From Paenibacillus borealis (GTDB taxonomy: Bacteria; Bacillota; Bacilli; Paenibacillales; Paenibacillaceae), in contig NZ_CP009285.1 in the NCBI RefSeq assembly GCF_000758665.1, positions 6,820,001 to 6,884,000 on the forward strand: a DNA stretch of 64,000 bases, given 5' to 3'. The notes under the pieces are model-generated. The model was not told where the DNA came from. It did no database searches and worked only from the letters and a program-made list of their open reading frames with translations. Position 1 is the stretch's first letter; the number at the start of each line of letters is the position of its first letter. The position numbers were made by a program, and so were the translations under genes. Positions 9,815 to 18,866 of this stretch are shown piece by piece.

Positions 9815-9900
9815 AGCACATTGTATTCGATTTTTCGCATACATTTGGCCTGATAACCCTCACGGAAGCACATTGTATTCGATTTTTCGCATACATTTGG
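9815..9900 (-). repeat. Two exact 34-bp direct repeats, 52-bp period
   Basis: The same 34 bases occur at 9815-9848 and 9867-9900, separated by 18 bp. Read on the minus strand each copy starts AAATGTATGCG after two Cs and contains the inverted repeat TGTAT/ATACA with a 12-base loop. A purine-rich GAGG-type stretch precedes each AAATG. The period equals that of the arrays near 14.0 and 61.1 kb. The rest of the 9514-9997 gap holds only the operator-like sites and no convincing gene. Confidence 0.85.
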
Positions 9901-9991
9901 TCCTCCTTTGGCCCGTCTTCCGGGGGTTCATTGGGATTCCTGAAGAAATTTATTGGTCCACAACTGAGATTATCATCATTTTCGAATCAAT

Positions 9992-10017
9992 CAAAAAACC
10001 GGCCCCATGGGGCCGGT
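9992..10017 (-). terminator. Rho-independent terminator of uvrC
   Basis: Perfect palindrome ACCGGCCCCATGGGGCCGGT at 9998-10017, followed on the minus strand by six Us. It lies 26 bp after the uvrC stop. Confidence 0.9.
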
Positions 10018-10043
10018 CTCTGTTCATTGCCGCTTCAGCCTAT

Positions 10044-12035
10044 TTATAATGACGGTTCCTCATCCTTGAGCGCATCCAGAATCTGTCCGGCCAGCTTCTC
10101 ACCAATAGACAGAACACGGAAATCTTCCACAGAAGCTTCCTTGATCTTCTTCAGCGAGCCGAAATGCTTCAGCAGCGACTTCCGGCGTTTCTCCCCGATT
10201 CCCGGAACCGAATCCAGCTTCGAGGTGACCATCGATTTGCCGCGCTGTTCGCGGTGGAACGTAATCGCGAACCGGTGAACCTCATCCTGAATCCGCTGCA
10301 GGAGATAGAACTCCTGGCTGTCCCGTGCCAGCGACACCGGTTCGGCGGAATCCCCGACCAGCAGATGCGCCGTTCTGTGCTTATCGTCCTTGACGATACC
10401 GCAGACCGGAATGAACAGACCCAGCTCATTCTGCAGGATATCGATCGCCGAGGAGATCTGGCCTTTGCCTCCGTCGACCACGATCAGGTCAGGCTGAGGC
10501 AGATTCTCCTTAAGCACCCGTTCATACCGGCGGCGGATGACCTCACGCATCGTCTCATAATCATCCGGCCCCTGCACAGTGCGGACCTTATATTTACGGT
10601 ACTCTTTGCGGGCAGGCTTGCCGTCAATGAACACAACCATCGCCGAGACCGGATTCGTACCCTGAATATTCGAGTTATCGAAAGCTTCAATCCGGTTAAG
10701 CGATTCAAGCCCCAAGCTCTGCCCCAGACTGCTCGCGGCGCCGGAGGTGCGCTCCTCATCCCGCTCAATCAGGCGGAACTTCTCATCCAGTGCTACCCGG
10801 CTGTTCTGGCAGGCCATGCCGACCATCTGCTTCTTGAGCCCGCGCTGCGGCACAAGTACCTTGACGCCCAGCCATTCCTGCAGCGCTGCCGCCCCTCCGG
10901 CCGCATCCACAGTTCCTTCTGCAGCCGCTTCCTGCTCCGCCTCCTGCTGCGGTGGCGCTGCAGCTTCCGCGCTATCCTCCGCATCCAGCGCTGCCAGCAT
11001 TTCCTTACTGCCCAGCATGCCTGCAGCAGTCTGTAAGCCCGTTACCACAGCACCTGTTCCGGCCTCAGGCATGAGCGCTTTAACTGCTCCGTCACTCAGC
11101 ATATCCGGCAGCAGAATCTCCTGCGGCAATGCCGGGTTATCACTGTAATACTGCGTCACATAGGACATGAAATCACTGTACGCTTCCCCGTAGAACGGAA
11201 AAGCCGACGAGTGGCGCTGAATCATTTTACCCTGACGCATATACAGGATCTGGACACACATCCAGCCCTTATCGACCGCATAACCGAACACATCCCGGTC
11301 CTTGGTATCAACCGTGTTGATCTTCTGCTTCTCCATCAGCGCATCAATGTGAATAATCTGGTCCCGCAGTTCCTTAGCCCGTTCGAAATACAGCTCTTCG
11401 GCGGCCTCCTGCATCTTCTTCTGCAGATCCTTCTTCACCGCCTCGTGGCCCCCGTTGAGGAAGGACGTGATGCTCTGGGTAATCTCCTCGTAAGCAGACT
11501 TAGGCACTTCCTTCTCGCAGGGAGCCAGACACTGCCCCATGTGATAATACAGGCAGACCTCCTTCGGCATTACCCCGCATTTGCGCAGCGGATACATCCG
11601 GTCAAGCAGCTTCTTCGTCTGCTGGGCTGCATATCCATTCGGATACGGGCCGAAATATTTAGCTTTATCTTTCAGCACCCGCCGCGTGACCTCAAGGCGC
11701 GGATGCGCTTCATTCGTTATTTTCAAATATGGAAAAGTCTTGTCATCCTTCAGCAGCACGTTGTAACGCGGCATATGCTTCTTGATCAGATTACACTCCA
11801 GAATGAGTGCTTCCATATTGCTCGAGGTGACGATATATTCGAAATCAACAATATTGGCGACAAGCCGCTGTGTCTTGCCGTTGTGGCTGCCGGTGAAATA
11901 AGAGCGCACGCGGTTCTTCAGCACTTTGGCCTTGCCCACATAAATAATCGTACCCTCATCATTCTTCATCAGATAGCAGCCGGGCAGATCAGGCAGCAGC
12001 GCCAGTTTGTTGCGGATATTATCCATATAATTCAT
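10044..12035 (-). CDS. uvrC: UvrABC excinuclease subunit C
   Basis: Nucleotide-excision repair endonuclease that makes the 3' and 5' incisions in the UvrB-DNA complex. 663 aa: GIY-YIG nuclease (about 14-95), UVR motif for UvrB contact (about 200-235), RNase H-like 5' nuclease core with D452 in AFDNSN and D521 in [10 protein letters not shown], and C-terminal helix-hairpin-helix motifs with [16 protein letters not shown] 12035 is chosen over an upstream in-frame ATG because GGGGGAG lies 5 nt before it. The protein is longer than the usual 590-620 aa owing to a low-complexity Ala/Glu/Gln-rich insert at about 322-386. It is transcribed separately from trxA, with a strong hairpin in between. Confidence 0.97.
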   Translation of the reverse strand: MNYMDNIRNKLALLPDLPGCYLMKNDEGTIIYVGKAKVLKNRVRSYFTGSHNGKTQRLVANIVDFEYIVTSSNMEALILECNLIKKHMPRYNVLLKDDKTFPYLKITNEAHPRLEVTRRVLKDKAKYFGPYPNGYAAQQTKKLLDRMYPLRKCGVMPKEVCLYYHMGQCLAPCEKEVPKSAYEEITQSITSFLNGGHEAVKKDLQKKMQEAAEELYFERAKELRDQIIHIDALMEKQKINTVDTKDRDVFGYAVDKGWMCVQILYMRQGKMIQRHSSAFPFYGEAYSDFMSYVTQYYSDNPALPQEILLPDMLSDGAVKALMPEAGTGAVVTGLQTAAGMLGSKEMLAALDAEDSAEAAAPPQQEAEQEAAAEGTVDAAGGAAALQEWLGVKVLVPQRGLKKQMVGMACQNSRVALDEKFRLIERDEERTSGAASSLGQSLGLESLNRIEAFDNSNIQGTNPVSAMVVFIDGKPARKEYRKYKVRTVQGPDDYETMREVIRRRYERVLKENLPQPDLIVVDGGKGQISSAIDILQNELGLFIPVCGIVKDDKHRTAHLLVGDSAEPVSLARDSQEFYLLQRIQDEVHRFAITFHREQRGKSMVTSKLDSVPGIGEKRRKSLLKHFGSLKKIKEASVEDFRVLSIGEKLAGQILDALKDEEPSL

Positions 12036-12134
12036 GAGTTCTCCCCCACCTGTTACTACACTGTTATAAGGTAAGTTTAGAATAGAATGTACTACAGATT
12101 CAAGCCTAACTATAGAACACCCGTTTCTATTTGA

Positions 12135-12174
12135 CACACAAAGCGCCTTCGGATGACCGAAGGCGCTTTGTGTG
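12135..12174 (-). terminator. 18-bp perfect hairpin between trxA and uvrC
   Basis: Arms at 12135-12152 and 12157-12174 pair perfectly over 18 bp with loop ATGA. It lies downstream of the trxA stop on the minus strand. The U tail is weak (UCAAAU), so it may terminate inefficiently or serve as a processing hairpin. Confidence 0.75.
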
Positions 12175-12212
12175 AAGGGGCCGCGAGGCCCCGGATACAG
12201 CAGATTTAATCT

Positions 12213-12530
12213 TTATTGATGTTTAGCTACGATATTCTTAAGGGAATCCTTGGAGTTCAGTCCTACGACTTTGTCCACAGGCTGGCCGTCTTTGAAGAAA
12301 ATCAGAGTAGGAATACTCATGACTCCAAAACGGGAAGCCGTCTCAGGATTCTCATCTACGTTCAATTTAGCAATTTTTACGCCGTCTCCCAGCTCGGTGG
12401 ACAATTCCTCCAGAATAGGGGCAAGCATTTTGCAAGGGCCGCACCAAGGTGCCCAGAAGTCTACTACTACAGTACCTTGACCTTCCACTTCATTAACGAA
12501 GGATTGGTCAGACACGTTCACGATAGCCAT
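12213..12530 (-). CDS. trxA: Thioredoxin
   Basis: General cytoplasmic disulfide reductase of 105 aa, the normal length for TrxA. The active site is WCGPC (Cys30, Cys33), followed by the cis-Pro motif SIPTLIFF. GAGGAGG precedes ATG 12530 by about 9 nt. The reading frame is open further upstream, but that extension has no thioredoxin homology and no ribosome site. It forms a single-gene unit ended by the hairpin downstream. Confidence 0.97.
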   Translation of the reverse strand: MAIVNVSDQSFVNEVEGQGTVVVDFWAPWCGPCKMLAPILEELSTELGDGVKIAKLNVDENPETASRFGVMSIPTLIFFKDGQPVDKVVGLNSKDSLKNIVAKHQ

Positions 12531-12781
12531 GATATTGTTCCTCCTCAAAAGTTTTGTGAGCATCTGCTTCCTGAAACAGTATCGTACAAAGCCACTCCGG
12601 AAGCATAAGCTTAATTGTACGAAATAAGATCCGCTTCTATAGCGTGAGCCAAGCCGGCGAAAATTACTCCGAGAATATAGCGGGATAAAATGCTTCATGT
12701 AATATGATAACCAAATTACCATTTACCGACACATCAACAGTATAACATAAATACAATGCATTTGTTATATGTTTTATAAAA

Positions 12782-13285
12782 TTATATTGTATAAAATCCA
12801 TTTAACCTAATGTTTAACTTCATCGTCCGGGAGGTTCCGGATATCCCGAAATATTCGAATCCAAGCTTGTCATATAAGCGGACGGCCGCCTGATTCTCCG
12901 GATCTACACTAAGAGAAACCGATGGGTATCCATCGGATACGGCTTGCTGTATGATGGCCTCCATAAGTCTGATTCCCAAGCCCCGCTTTCTATAGCCGGG
13001 CCGTATAGCGACACCTAATTCCGGGGTTTCAGCATCCACGAATCCATAGCCTTGGTTTGTCTCATCAAACAGTCTGTACCAGGCAGCACCTGCGGGCTGA
13101 TTGTCAATCAGAGCGATTAGCGCCCTATCACCTTCTTTTCCCCAATTCTCGTTGTACTTCACGATATCCGGTGAACACAGCAGCTCACTTCTGGAGGGCT
13201 TCCCTTGTACAATACTGATTGACTCATAATGCATATCCATTAGAAAATCGTATTCCTGCAGTTCCATAGGTCTTATACTTATCAT
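12782..13285 (-). CDS. GNAT family N-acetyltransferase
   Basis: A 167-aa acetyl-CoA-dependent acetyltransferase of unknown substrate. The acetyl-CoA loop motif RPGYRKRGLGIRLM lies about two-thirds along, followed by SLSVDPENQAAVRLYDKLGF, typical of motif B in small-molecule GNATs. ATG 13285 is preferred to one nine codons earlier because AGAGGTGA lies just before it. It stands alone between trxA and a divergent small membrane gene. Confidence 0.88.
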   Translation of the reverse strand: MISIRPMELQEYDFLMDMHYESISIVQGKPSRSELLCSPDIVKYNENWGKEGDRALIALIDNQPAGAAWYRLFDETNQGYGFVDAETPELGVAIRPGYRKRGLGIRLMEAIIQQAVSDGYPSVSLSVDPENQAAVRLYDKLGFEYFGISGTSRTMKLNIRLNGFYTI

Positions 13286-13453
13286 CGAATCACCTCTTTG
13301 CATCTCATACAAGGCCAGGCGCCGATCTTATCTTTACATCTTCCCGGCAAGTTCGTATACTTGAAGAAAGCGCATTAATTGTCAATGACTTCTCTCACAT
13401 GTATAACTGTAACTTACTTTGCACAGTCATGCAACAGCAAGGAGGAAGAAACG

Positions 13454-13612
13454 ATGGATGTCAACGCGCAAGTCCGTGACCCGCGGGAGCATATCAACGA
13501 AGAGCCCCGTAATGACTTAGGCGACTTAATGGCCGGCTTCTTTGGAATGACAGGATTTATGACCGTGGTTTTCTTCGGGATGGTTATCATCAAGTTTATT
13601 ATGTCCGAATAA
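13454..13612 (+). CDS. Small single-span membrane protein, 52 aa
   Basis: Unknown function. AAGGAGG lies 8-9 nt before ATG 13454. Residues 1-25 are polar and charged; residues about 27-50 are a Gly/Phe/Met-rich membrane helix. A strong hairpin follows the gene. The frame is open upstream to 13379, but the ribosome site fixes the shorter start. No family was recognised. Confidence 0.65.
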   Translation: MDVNAQVRDPREHINEEPRNDLGDLMAGFFGMTGFMTVVFFGMVIIKFIMSE

Positions 13613-13680
13613 AGCTGCGGGCAGCAGAGCAACAGCGAAGTTTACGCAAAAGCTAGACGCATACGGAGAACTCATACCAA

Positions 13681-13730
13681 ACAGCGGCGGGGCCAGGGAC
13701 TTCAATGTCCGGGTTCCGCCGCTGTTTGTG
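13681..13730 (+). terminator. Terminator after the 52-aa membrane protein gene
   Basis: Arms ACAGCGGCGG (13681-13690) and CCGCCGCTGT (13716-13725) pair, with an inner GGAC/GTCC stem, followed by TTTG. Confidence 0.7.
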
Positions 13731-13929
13731 TGCGGGCAGAGCACCTTTTGTTTCTGCTGAGAGTCAATTTTAAGCAAGCTAACGGACACCAGAGCCCCCT
13801 ATATACGGTTATCCCCCTCCGATTGACCTGCAGCAAGAAGAATAGGGGCGGTACGGTCCGTTAGCCCGGCTTAATGTAACCTTTCGGTACAATAAAGACC
13901 ATACAGTCCGTAAGCATAACTGGCAAGCG

Positions 13930-14140
13930 GCATTTCATGGTCAAGTAACGCAGCAATCGGCTCCAATCCTGCACCAAATACAACATTTTCTTCGCTAAAG
14001 CGGCCCAAATCGAAAATTGTTGTATGAAAGGCAACATTCCACTCCCTCTAAGCAGTTGAGCGCGACAATTGCTGTATTTCATACAACAATCCTCACGGAC
14101 ACCCAGTTCTTGTGCGTCCAAGTTGCATTCCTTACAACAT
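13930..14140 (-). repeat. Degenerate array of about 52-bp units (copy A)
   Basis: Read on the minus strand, at least four units begin (A)ATGTTG or ATTGTTG; the CAACA anchors on the plus strand start at 13981, 14032, 14084 and 14135, spacings of 51, 52 and 51 bp. Units carry short inverted repeats such as TTGTTGTAT-GAA-ATACAGCAA. Purine-rich SD-like tracts (GTGAGG, AGAGGGAGTGG) precede several anchors. A 130-bp stretch aligns clearly with the array at 61.0-61.2 kb. A 103-codon frame crosses it, but its Cys-rich, frame-rotating content looks like a by-product of the repeat, not a gene. Confidence 0.8.
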
Positions 14141-14245
14141 TTAGGCCTCTTAAGCAACAAAAGACGGAGCACTCATAACCCCGCAGCCAGCTAAGCAGCA
14201 GGAGTATAAAGGCTCCGTCCAGTTATACATATGATACAGGGTAAT

Positions 14246-15202
14246 TTATCTTACCGTTCCCCGTTGATTGTCCCCATGGAGCGGAATTACATCCACAAAA
14301 GGGGCAATCCGGTCCATCAGCCTCTGGCCTTTGTAGACCTCTTCGCCGTCCTTGCTGGTCATGCTCAGATGCTTCTCCAGCCCGTCCAGCGGATAGTTCG
14401 AGGTATAGAAGGTCGGCTTGCGGTTCATCCGGTAATTCAGGATCGCACCCAGCACATGGTCACGGGCCCAGGGATTCAGATTCTCGGCGCCGATATCGTC
14501 AAAAATGAGCAGATCGCAGTTTTTCATCGTATCTACCATTTCCTTAAGCTTCTGATTGTCCATCATAATTAACTTCAATTCCTCAATGAAGTCCGGCATG
14601 TACACAATCACGCCGCTGTAACCGGCAATTGCAAGCTCATGGAGCAGATAGCACATCAGGAAGGTCTTGCCTGTCCCGAAGCTACCCTGCAGATAGATCC
14701 CGCGCGAAGTCAGGCCCTCGGCCCGCACAGTCGCAATGTAATCAAATATCCGGTTCACGGCACTGGCCCGCCGGGGGTCCTTGCCCATAATGTCCATCTC
14801 ATCATATCCGCCGTTCAGCACCCGTTCATCCACATAGAAGCTGCGGATCCGCTTGCGGATGTTATCCTGATTATCCTGCGCGATCTTCAGCTTGCAGGGT
14901 GTCTTCCGCTCATATAAATCCGGTATGCCGTTCACCGTCTCCACTGTAAGCTTGCTGTAGTGCCCCTGGAAATCATTCGGACAATTCGCAAGGCCCGGAC
15001 AGTTCTTGCAGTGGCGGTCCTCCTCGACATACTGGTACAGGCGGCTTAAGTGCAGCCGCAGCCGTGACTCATCCAGCTCGGGATGATCAGCCTGAAGCTG
15101 CTTGACCAGGGGATTATTAAACAGTCCCTGCTCCAGATCACGGGAGCGCTGGCGCAGAGCGGAATTGTTCATCGAACGCAGCACTTCGCCCATAGACTCC
15201 AT
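14246..15202 (-). CDS. dnaI: Primosomal helicase loader DnaI
   Basis: AAA+ ATPase of 318 aa that loads the replicative helicase at origins and stalled forks. The N-terminal helicase-binding domain has Cys65, Cys68, Cys74 and Cys103 as zinc-ligand candidates. Walker A is GSFGTGKT (173-180) and Walker B LLIFDD (231-236); a DnaC-like C-terminal ATPase follows. GAGGTG lies 5 nt before the ATG. It follows dnaB by 18 bp, the usual dnaB-dnaI operon of Bacillota. Confidence 0.96.
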   Translation of the reverse strand: MESMGEVLRSMNNSALRQRSRDLEQGLFNNPLVKQLQADHPELDESRLRLHLSRLYQYVEEDRHCKNCPGLANCPNDFQGHYSKLTVETVNGIPDLYERKTPCKLKIAQDNQDNIRKRIRSFYVDERVLNGGYDEMDIMGKDPRRASAVNRIFDYIATVRAEGLTSRGIYLQGSFGTGKTFLMCYLLHELAIAGYSGVIVYMPDFIEELKLIMMDNQKLKEMVDTMKNCDLLIFDDIGAENLNPWARDHVLGAILNYRMNRKPTFYTSNYPLDGLEKHLSMTSKDGEEVYKGQRLMDRIAPFVDVIPLHGDNQRGTVR

Positions 15203-15220
15203 CGCCGCACCTCGCTTTCT

Positions 15221-16768
15221 TTAGGGCGTTCTTAAGACGCCCTTTTTCTTACTGGCCTTAATCTCGGCCGCTTTCTTCATCATCGCCGCGAATTCCTCAT
15301 CCGATACGGTTCCGGCACTGCCGTCATCCAGCACAATCGGGATCTCCGGCTTGCCGGAACGTCCGGTGTTCTTCGTATATGAACGCTGGCGTGTCCCTGC
15401 CGCGCCAGTGCCGGTAGAGCCGGAAGCTGCACCTTTGCCCTTCACCTTGGACTGGTCGCGGATATAACGCACAGCCTTCTCGTAAGTATTCACCTGCTTG
15501 ACCAGCATGTTGGAGGCAATGGCCTCCACGAAATTGCGGTTCATCCGCTGATCACCTCCGGAGGCCACCATCGTCATCAGGTAGTGGATCAGCACATTGA
15601 TTACTTCTCCGTTCAGCTTGTAATTCAGATCAATCTTCTCGAAGATATCCATCAGCTGCCCCGGAACTGCCCCGGGGAAGAACGTCTGCAGCAGACGTGT
15701 ATAAGGTTCGTTGCGCAGCATCATATTATATTGGTGAATGTCGCATTTGGACATAAATTGCGGAGGCACTTCTACATAGAATTCCATTTCGACAGACTGC
15801 TCCACCGGCGCGCCGGAAGGATCACTCTCATCAGCCGCAGCAGAGCGCAGCGACACCACCTTGGCAGCGGCAATCTCACGTTTCTCCTGGCGCTTCATAT
15901 CCTGGCGGAAATGCTGGCTGGCCTTGTACTGCAGCGTATCCAGAATCACCTCGCCATCCGGCGTGAAGACATCATCCTCGTCCAGCAGGCGGCATACATC
16001 CTGCGGGCCGAGCTCGTACTTGCGGGCCACATAATTAATAACACCCATCTGGTTATGATCAAAACGCAGCTTCTCTACATGCGCACGGTTAACCGATTCA
16101 CGCGGGAACCGCAGAATGATGTCGCTGTAGCCGATATTAGGCTCGCCTTCAACAGTTCCCGGCTGGCGTACAGTAGCTACCTCGGCCAGCGCCTGCTCCA
16201 GCTCGTAATCAATGACATGTGTATTCAGCTCAAAAATATCATAAAAGGGCAGTGAAATATTCTCTTTGCCAATCGACCGCCGGCTCCATTCCTCCGGTTC
16301 GCGGTTCCAGAACTGCTCGCGCAGCGACAATACGGCAAATTTGCCGATCTTATCCCTGAGCAGCAGCGTTAAATGCTGGGTCGCAAAAAATTCCGACGGC
16401 GACAGCGGCGGCATTAACTCGTACTCATACATATAATCATCGTTCTCCGCGGCATAAATCCGGCAGGTCTGCAGCAGCCCCACCGCTTCCAGCCGGGAAG
16501 CCTGGTCAACTAAATATTTGCGGCCCTTCTCATTAGGTTCCACGCCCAGGGTCATAAAGAGCCTGCGCTGCTGCTCCACACCGGAGTAACCGATAGATTC
16601 AGCCGGAATATGCTCGAACAGCAGTCTGTACAGGCTGATGGCAAAAGCGCCGACCATCGGCTGATAGACCGAACCGAGCATTCGTCCATCCACATGGCTT
16701 AGACCGAATTCGCGGGAAACGCAGTACCGATGATGTTCGGTGAAATGATGCAGGTTGCTCATACGCAT
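15221..16768 (-). CDS. dnaB: Replication initiation and membrane attachment protein DnaB
   Basis: Bacillus-type DnaB (not the helicase): primosome component acting after DnaD to recruit the helicase with DnaI, and associated with membrane attachment of the origin. 515 aa, slightly longer than the roughly 470 aa of B. subtilis. The start MRMSNLHHF has GGGGGAGG 10 nt upstream; an in-frame ATG 12 codons earlier is less likely. The C-terminal DnaB/DnaD-like helical domain (YTRLLQTFFPG to the end) is followed by a Gly/Ser/Thr-rich linker and a basic tail. First gene of the dnaB-dnaI unit; nrdR or coaE, often found upstream, are absent here. Confidence 0.94.
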   Translation of the reverse strand: MRMSNLHHFTEHHRYCVSREFGLSHVDGRMLGSVYQPMVGAFAISLYRLLFEHIPAESIGYSGVEQQRRLFMTLGVEPNEKGRKYLVDQASRLEAVGLLQTCRIYAAENDDYMYEYELMPPLSPSEFFATQHLTLLLRDKIGKFAVLSLREQFWNREPEEWSRRSIGKENISLPFYDIFELNTHVIDYELEQALAEVATVRQPGTVEGEPNIGYSDIILRFPRESVNRAHVEKLRFDHNQMGVINYVARKYELGPQDVCRLLDEDDVFTPDGEVILDTLQYKASQHFRQDMKRQEKREIAAAKVVSLRSAAADESDPSGAPVEQSVEMEFYVEVPPQFMSKCDIHQYNMMLRNEPYTRLLQTFFPGAVPGQLMDIFEKIDLNYKLNGEVINVLIHYLMTMVASGGDQRMNRNFVEAIASNMLVKQVNTYEKAVRYIRDQSKVKGKGAASGSTGTGAAGTRQRSYTKNTGRSGKPEIPIVLDDGSAGTVSDEEFAAMMKKAAEIKASKKKGVLRTP

Positions 16769-16928
16769 CTGCGGAAAACCTCCCCCTCTTCTATACGAAT
16801 TCATATAGATTTCTATTCTATCACAAAACACCCGGCCGGAAATGTAAAAAAAGGCCCAAAAAAGCTGCTTTTCCCCCTATTATCGACAGCTTTGTAACAC
16901 TTGCTGATTCTAGCGGAAAAGATAAGAA

Positions 16929-16968
16929 AAAACGGCTTCCCCTTAGTTTTGAAGGAGATCAGCCGTTT
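16929..16968 (-). terminator. Terminator of the yuiB-like gene
   Basis: On the minus strand AAACGGCT pairs with AGCCGTTT, with an inner CCTT/AAGG stem, followed by a U-rich tail (TTTTTTC). It lies 26 bp after the stop codon. Confidence 0.8.
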
Positions 16969-16994
16969 GTTGTCTTGCCTGCTCTGCACATTCC

Positions 16995-17291
16995 TCAGAA
17001 CATTTTGTATCCGCCGAGCCGCAGCTTCTGAATGGTCCAGCCGCTCAGTACAGCACCGGCAAGGCCGGCTATACCGGTCAGATAGTCGACTACATGAAAC
17101 GTAGAGAGATGCTCCCATAGCGACATGGAGCTCCGGTCCCAGATGGAGTAGACCACCACGGGAAGAATGACGATTACGAACAGGTACGCGGGAAACCAGG
17201 TAGTCTTCATTAACATGTTAAGGATAAAGCCAATGCCAAACATCATGACAAAGAACAAAACGGCCAGAACAAACACTGGAATGAATCCCAT
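16995..17291 (-). CDS. YuiB-like small membrane protein
   Basis: A 98-aa integral membrane protein with three predicted helices. The segment FGIGFILNMLMKTTW and the C-terminal LAGAVLSGWTIQKLR...GYKMF resemble B. subtilis YuiB, a conserved protein of unknown function encoded close to the NDH-2 gene. GAGGGGATGG precedes ATG 17291; the open frame 12 codons further upstream has no ribosome site. The NDH-2 gene is 1.6 kb away here too, which supports the family call. Confidence 0.75.
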   Translation of the reverse strand: MGFIPVFVLAVLFFVMMFGIGFILNMLMKTTWFPAYLFVIVILPVVVYSIWDRSSMSLWEHLSTFHVVDYLTGIAGLAGAVLSGWTIQKLRLGGYKMF

Positions 17292-17569
17292 CGTACCGCC
17301 ATCCCCTCTCTCTATAAAGAACCGCACACCAAACCTTATTTAATAGTAAGTTTACTAGAAAAAATGTAGCGAAGCAATGAACATTATCGTCCAGTCGGTT
17401 GAGAAGAGCGTAAATAGCGGCAGCAGAGTTTGCTCTTGGCCGTTCGCATGCGATACAATGCAAATAGTAAATGGAAACGGCTGCAGCGTCTTCATAAGAA
17501 CGTTGCACGTTTCGTTTGGAAATATGTTTATACATATTAAACGTATGCAAACCTTAAAGGAGTGAGAAC

Positions 17570-18328
17570 ATGAACGAAGCCGCTTTGACACTGGAAGGCT
17601 GGTATGCCCTGCATGACTTCCGCTCTCTCGATTGGACTGCCTGGACGGCAGCCGATGATGAAGAACGCGCCGTTGCCCTGGAGGAGCTGCATGCTTTCAT
17701 GCAGGAATGGGGGCCCGTGGAAGAAGCCAAGGAAGGCAGCTCCACCGTGTATTCCATCGTTGGCCAGAAGGCTGATTTCGTGATGATGTTTCTGCGCGAA
17801 AGCCTGGAAGCATTGAATGCGCTTGAGACTGCTTTTAACAAAATCGCCTTTGCCCAATATACTACCAAAGCCTATTCATATGTAAGTATTGTTGAACTCA
17901 GCAACTACGCCGCAGGAGGAACTGCGGGAGACGGCAGCGATCCGATGCTGAATCCGCATGTCGCCGCCCGGCTGAAGCCTATTCTGCCGCAAGCGAAGCA
18001 TATCTGCTTCTATCCGATGAACAAGAAACGCGAGCTTGCGGACAACTGGTACATGCTCGATATGGACAAACGCCGTGAGCTCATGCATTCGCATGGTCTG
18101 ATCGGCCGCGGATATGCCGGCAAGGTGAAGCAGATCATCTCCGGCTCCGTCGGATTCGATGACTGGGAATGGGGCGTGACCCTGTTCGCTGAAGATGCCC
18201 TGCAGTTCAAGAAGCTGGTCTATGAGATGCGCTTTGATGAAGTGAGTGCCCGCTACGGTGAGTTCGGCCCCTTCTATGTCGGCAATCTGCTGACTGAGGA
18301 ATCGTTCGAAGAGATGCTGAAGCTCTAA
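17570..18328 (+). CDS. hemQ: Coproheme decarboxylase HemQ
   Basis: Last enzyme of the coproporphyrin-dependent haem pathway of Gram-positives: oxidative decarboxylation of coproheme III to haem b using peroxide. 252 aa, chlorite-dismutase fold. Catalytic Tyr148 in FYPMNKKR and proximal haem ligand His175 in MHSHG match Tyr145 and His172 of Geobacillus HemQ at a constant 3-residue offset. The [16 protein letters not shown] and [10 protein letters not shown] motifs are diagnostic. AAAGGAGTG precedes the ATG. It is monocistronic, ended by a strong hairpin, and supplies haem for the ctaA/ctaB steps encoded elsewhere in the window. Confidence 0.97.
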   Translation: MNEAALTLEGWYALHDFRSLDWTAWTAADDEERAVALEELHAFMQEWGPVEEAKEGSSTVYSIVGQKADFVMMFLRESLEALNALETAFNKIAFAQYTTKAYSYVSIVELSNYAAGGTAGDGSDPMLNPHVAARLKPILPQAKHICFYPMNKKRELADNWYMLDMDKRRELMHSHGLIGRGYAGKVKQIISGSVGFDDWEWGVTLFAEDALQFKKLVYEMRFDEVSARYGEFGPFYVGNLLTEESFEEMLKL

Positions 18329-18348
18329 AACAGAGAATAACCAACAGT

Positions 18349-18391
18349 AAATAAAGGGAAGTCTTCCTCACAGGAAAGCTTCCCTTTATTT
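18349..18391 (+). terminator. Terminator of hemQ
   Basis: A 13-bp stem AAATAAAGGGAAG / CTTCCCTTTATTT (18349-18361, 18379-18391) with an inner TTCC/GGAA pairing. The AT-rich outer stem can act in both directions. Confidence 0.85.
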
Positions 18392-18447
18392 GGATTTTCG
18401 CTATAGTAACAAGAAACTAGCTTATGACGATGCTGTCTAATAAACGC

Positions 18448-18558
18448 AAATAGACCGCCCCCCGCGAAGGTAAGCGGTCTATTTGTCGTGTTTGCCCGAG
18501 GCCAACCGCCCTTAGAAGCGGCTATTGCAACGGAGAGCCGTGTTAGCGCACGGCTCTC
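18448..18558. other. Two further perfect hairpins between hemQ and the NDH-2 unit
   Basis: AAATAGACCGC / GCGGTCTATTT (18448-18458, 18474-18484) and GAGAGCCGTG / CACGGCTCTC (18533-18542, 18549-18558). The first has flanking A and T runs and looks like a bidirectional terminator, suitable for the convergent NDH-2 unit. The second is followed on the plus strand by TTTGC. No gene lies between them. Confidence 0.7.
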
Positions 18559-18592
18559 TTTGCATTGAACGTCTTTTCTACCTTAAAATCAC

Positions 18593-18865
18593 TTATGCTG
18601 AAGGTTCCTTGTCGTCCTCATCTTCCTCGTCCCCGTCCCGCAGACTCTCCAGATATTCAGCCGTCGCCCGGTCACGGGCGCGGCCCTTATCCTTCAGACG
18701 CTCTATGGCCGGGAGAATAAGAATGTCGATTTCCTTCTGGATATTGTAAGCCAGATCATAACGGGTCTGATCCTCAAGATAGGACCCCACCTCGATCAGA
18801 GCATTGTAGCGGTCCAGCTCCTCACGCGTCAATAGTCCGCGAACTTGTACGCTGCAATGGCGCAT
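18593..18865 (-). CDS. Hypothetical charged protein, 90 aa, after the NDH-2 gene
   Basis: Unrecognised soluble protein. Helical, with GLLTREELDRYNALIEVGSYLEDQ at the start and an acidic tail (DGDEEDEDDKE). The ATG begins one base after the NDH-2 stop, so the two genes are translationally coupled and probably co-expressed. AGGAA lies upstream within the end of the preceding gene. Two-gene organisation suggests a role linked to NADH dehydrogenase, but nothing in the sequence proves it. Confidence 0.7.
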   Translation of the reverse strand: MRHCSVQVRGLLTREELDRYNALIEVGSYLEDQTRYDLAYNIQKEIDILILPAIERLKDKGRARDRATAEYLESLRDGDEEDEDDKEPSA

Positions 18866-18866
18866 C

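Noticed and set aside
9815..9900. CRISPR array
   Set aside because: Only two repeats with an 18-bp spacer, too short for a CRISPR spacer, and no cas genes are in the window.
10164..11036. 290-codon plus-strand frame within uvrC
   Set aside because: Antisense shadow of a well-conserved gene in GC-rich DNA; no start signal.
13861..14172. 103-codon Cys/Leu-rich frame on the minus strand
   Set aside because: It coincides with the 52-bp array; the unit length is not a multiple of three and the related array at 61 kb does not keep the frame.
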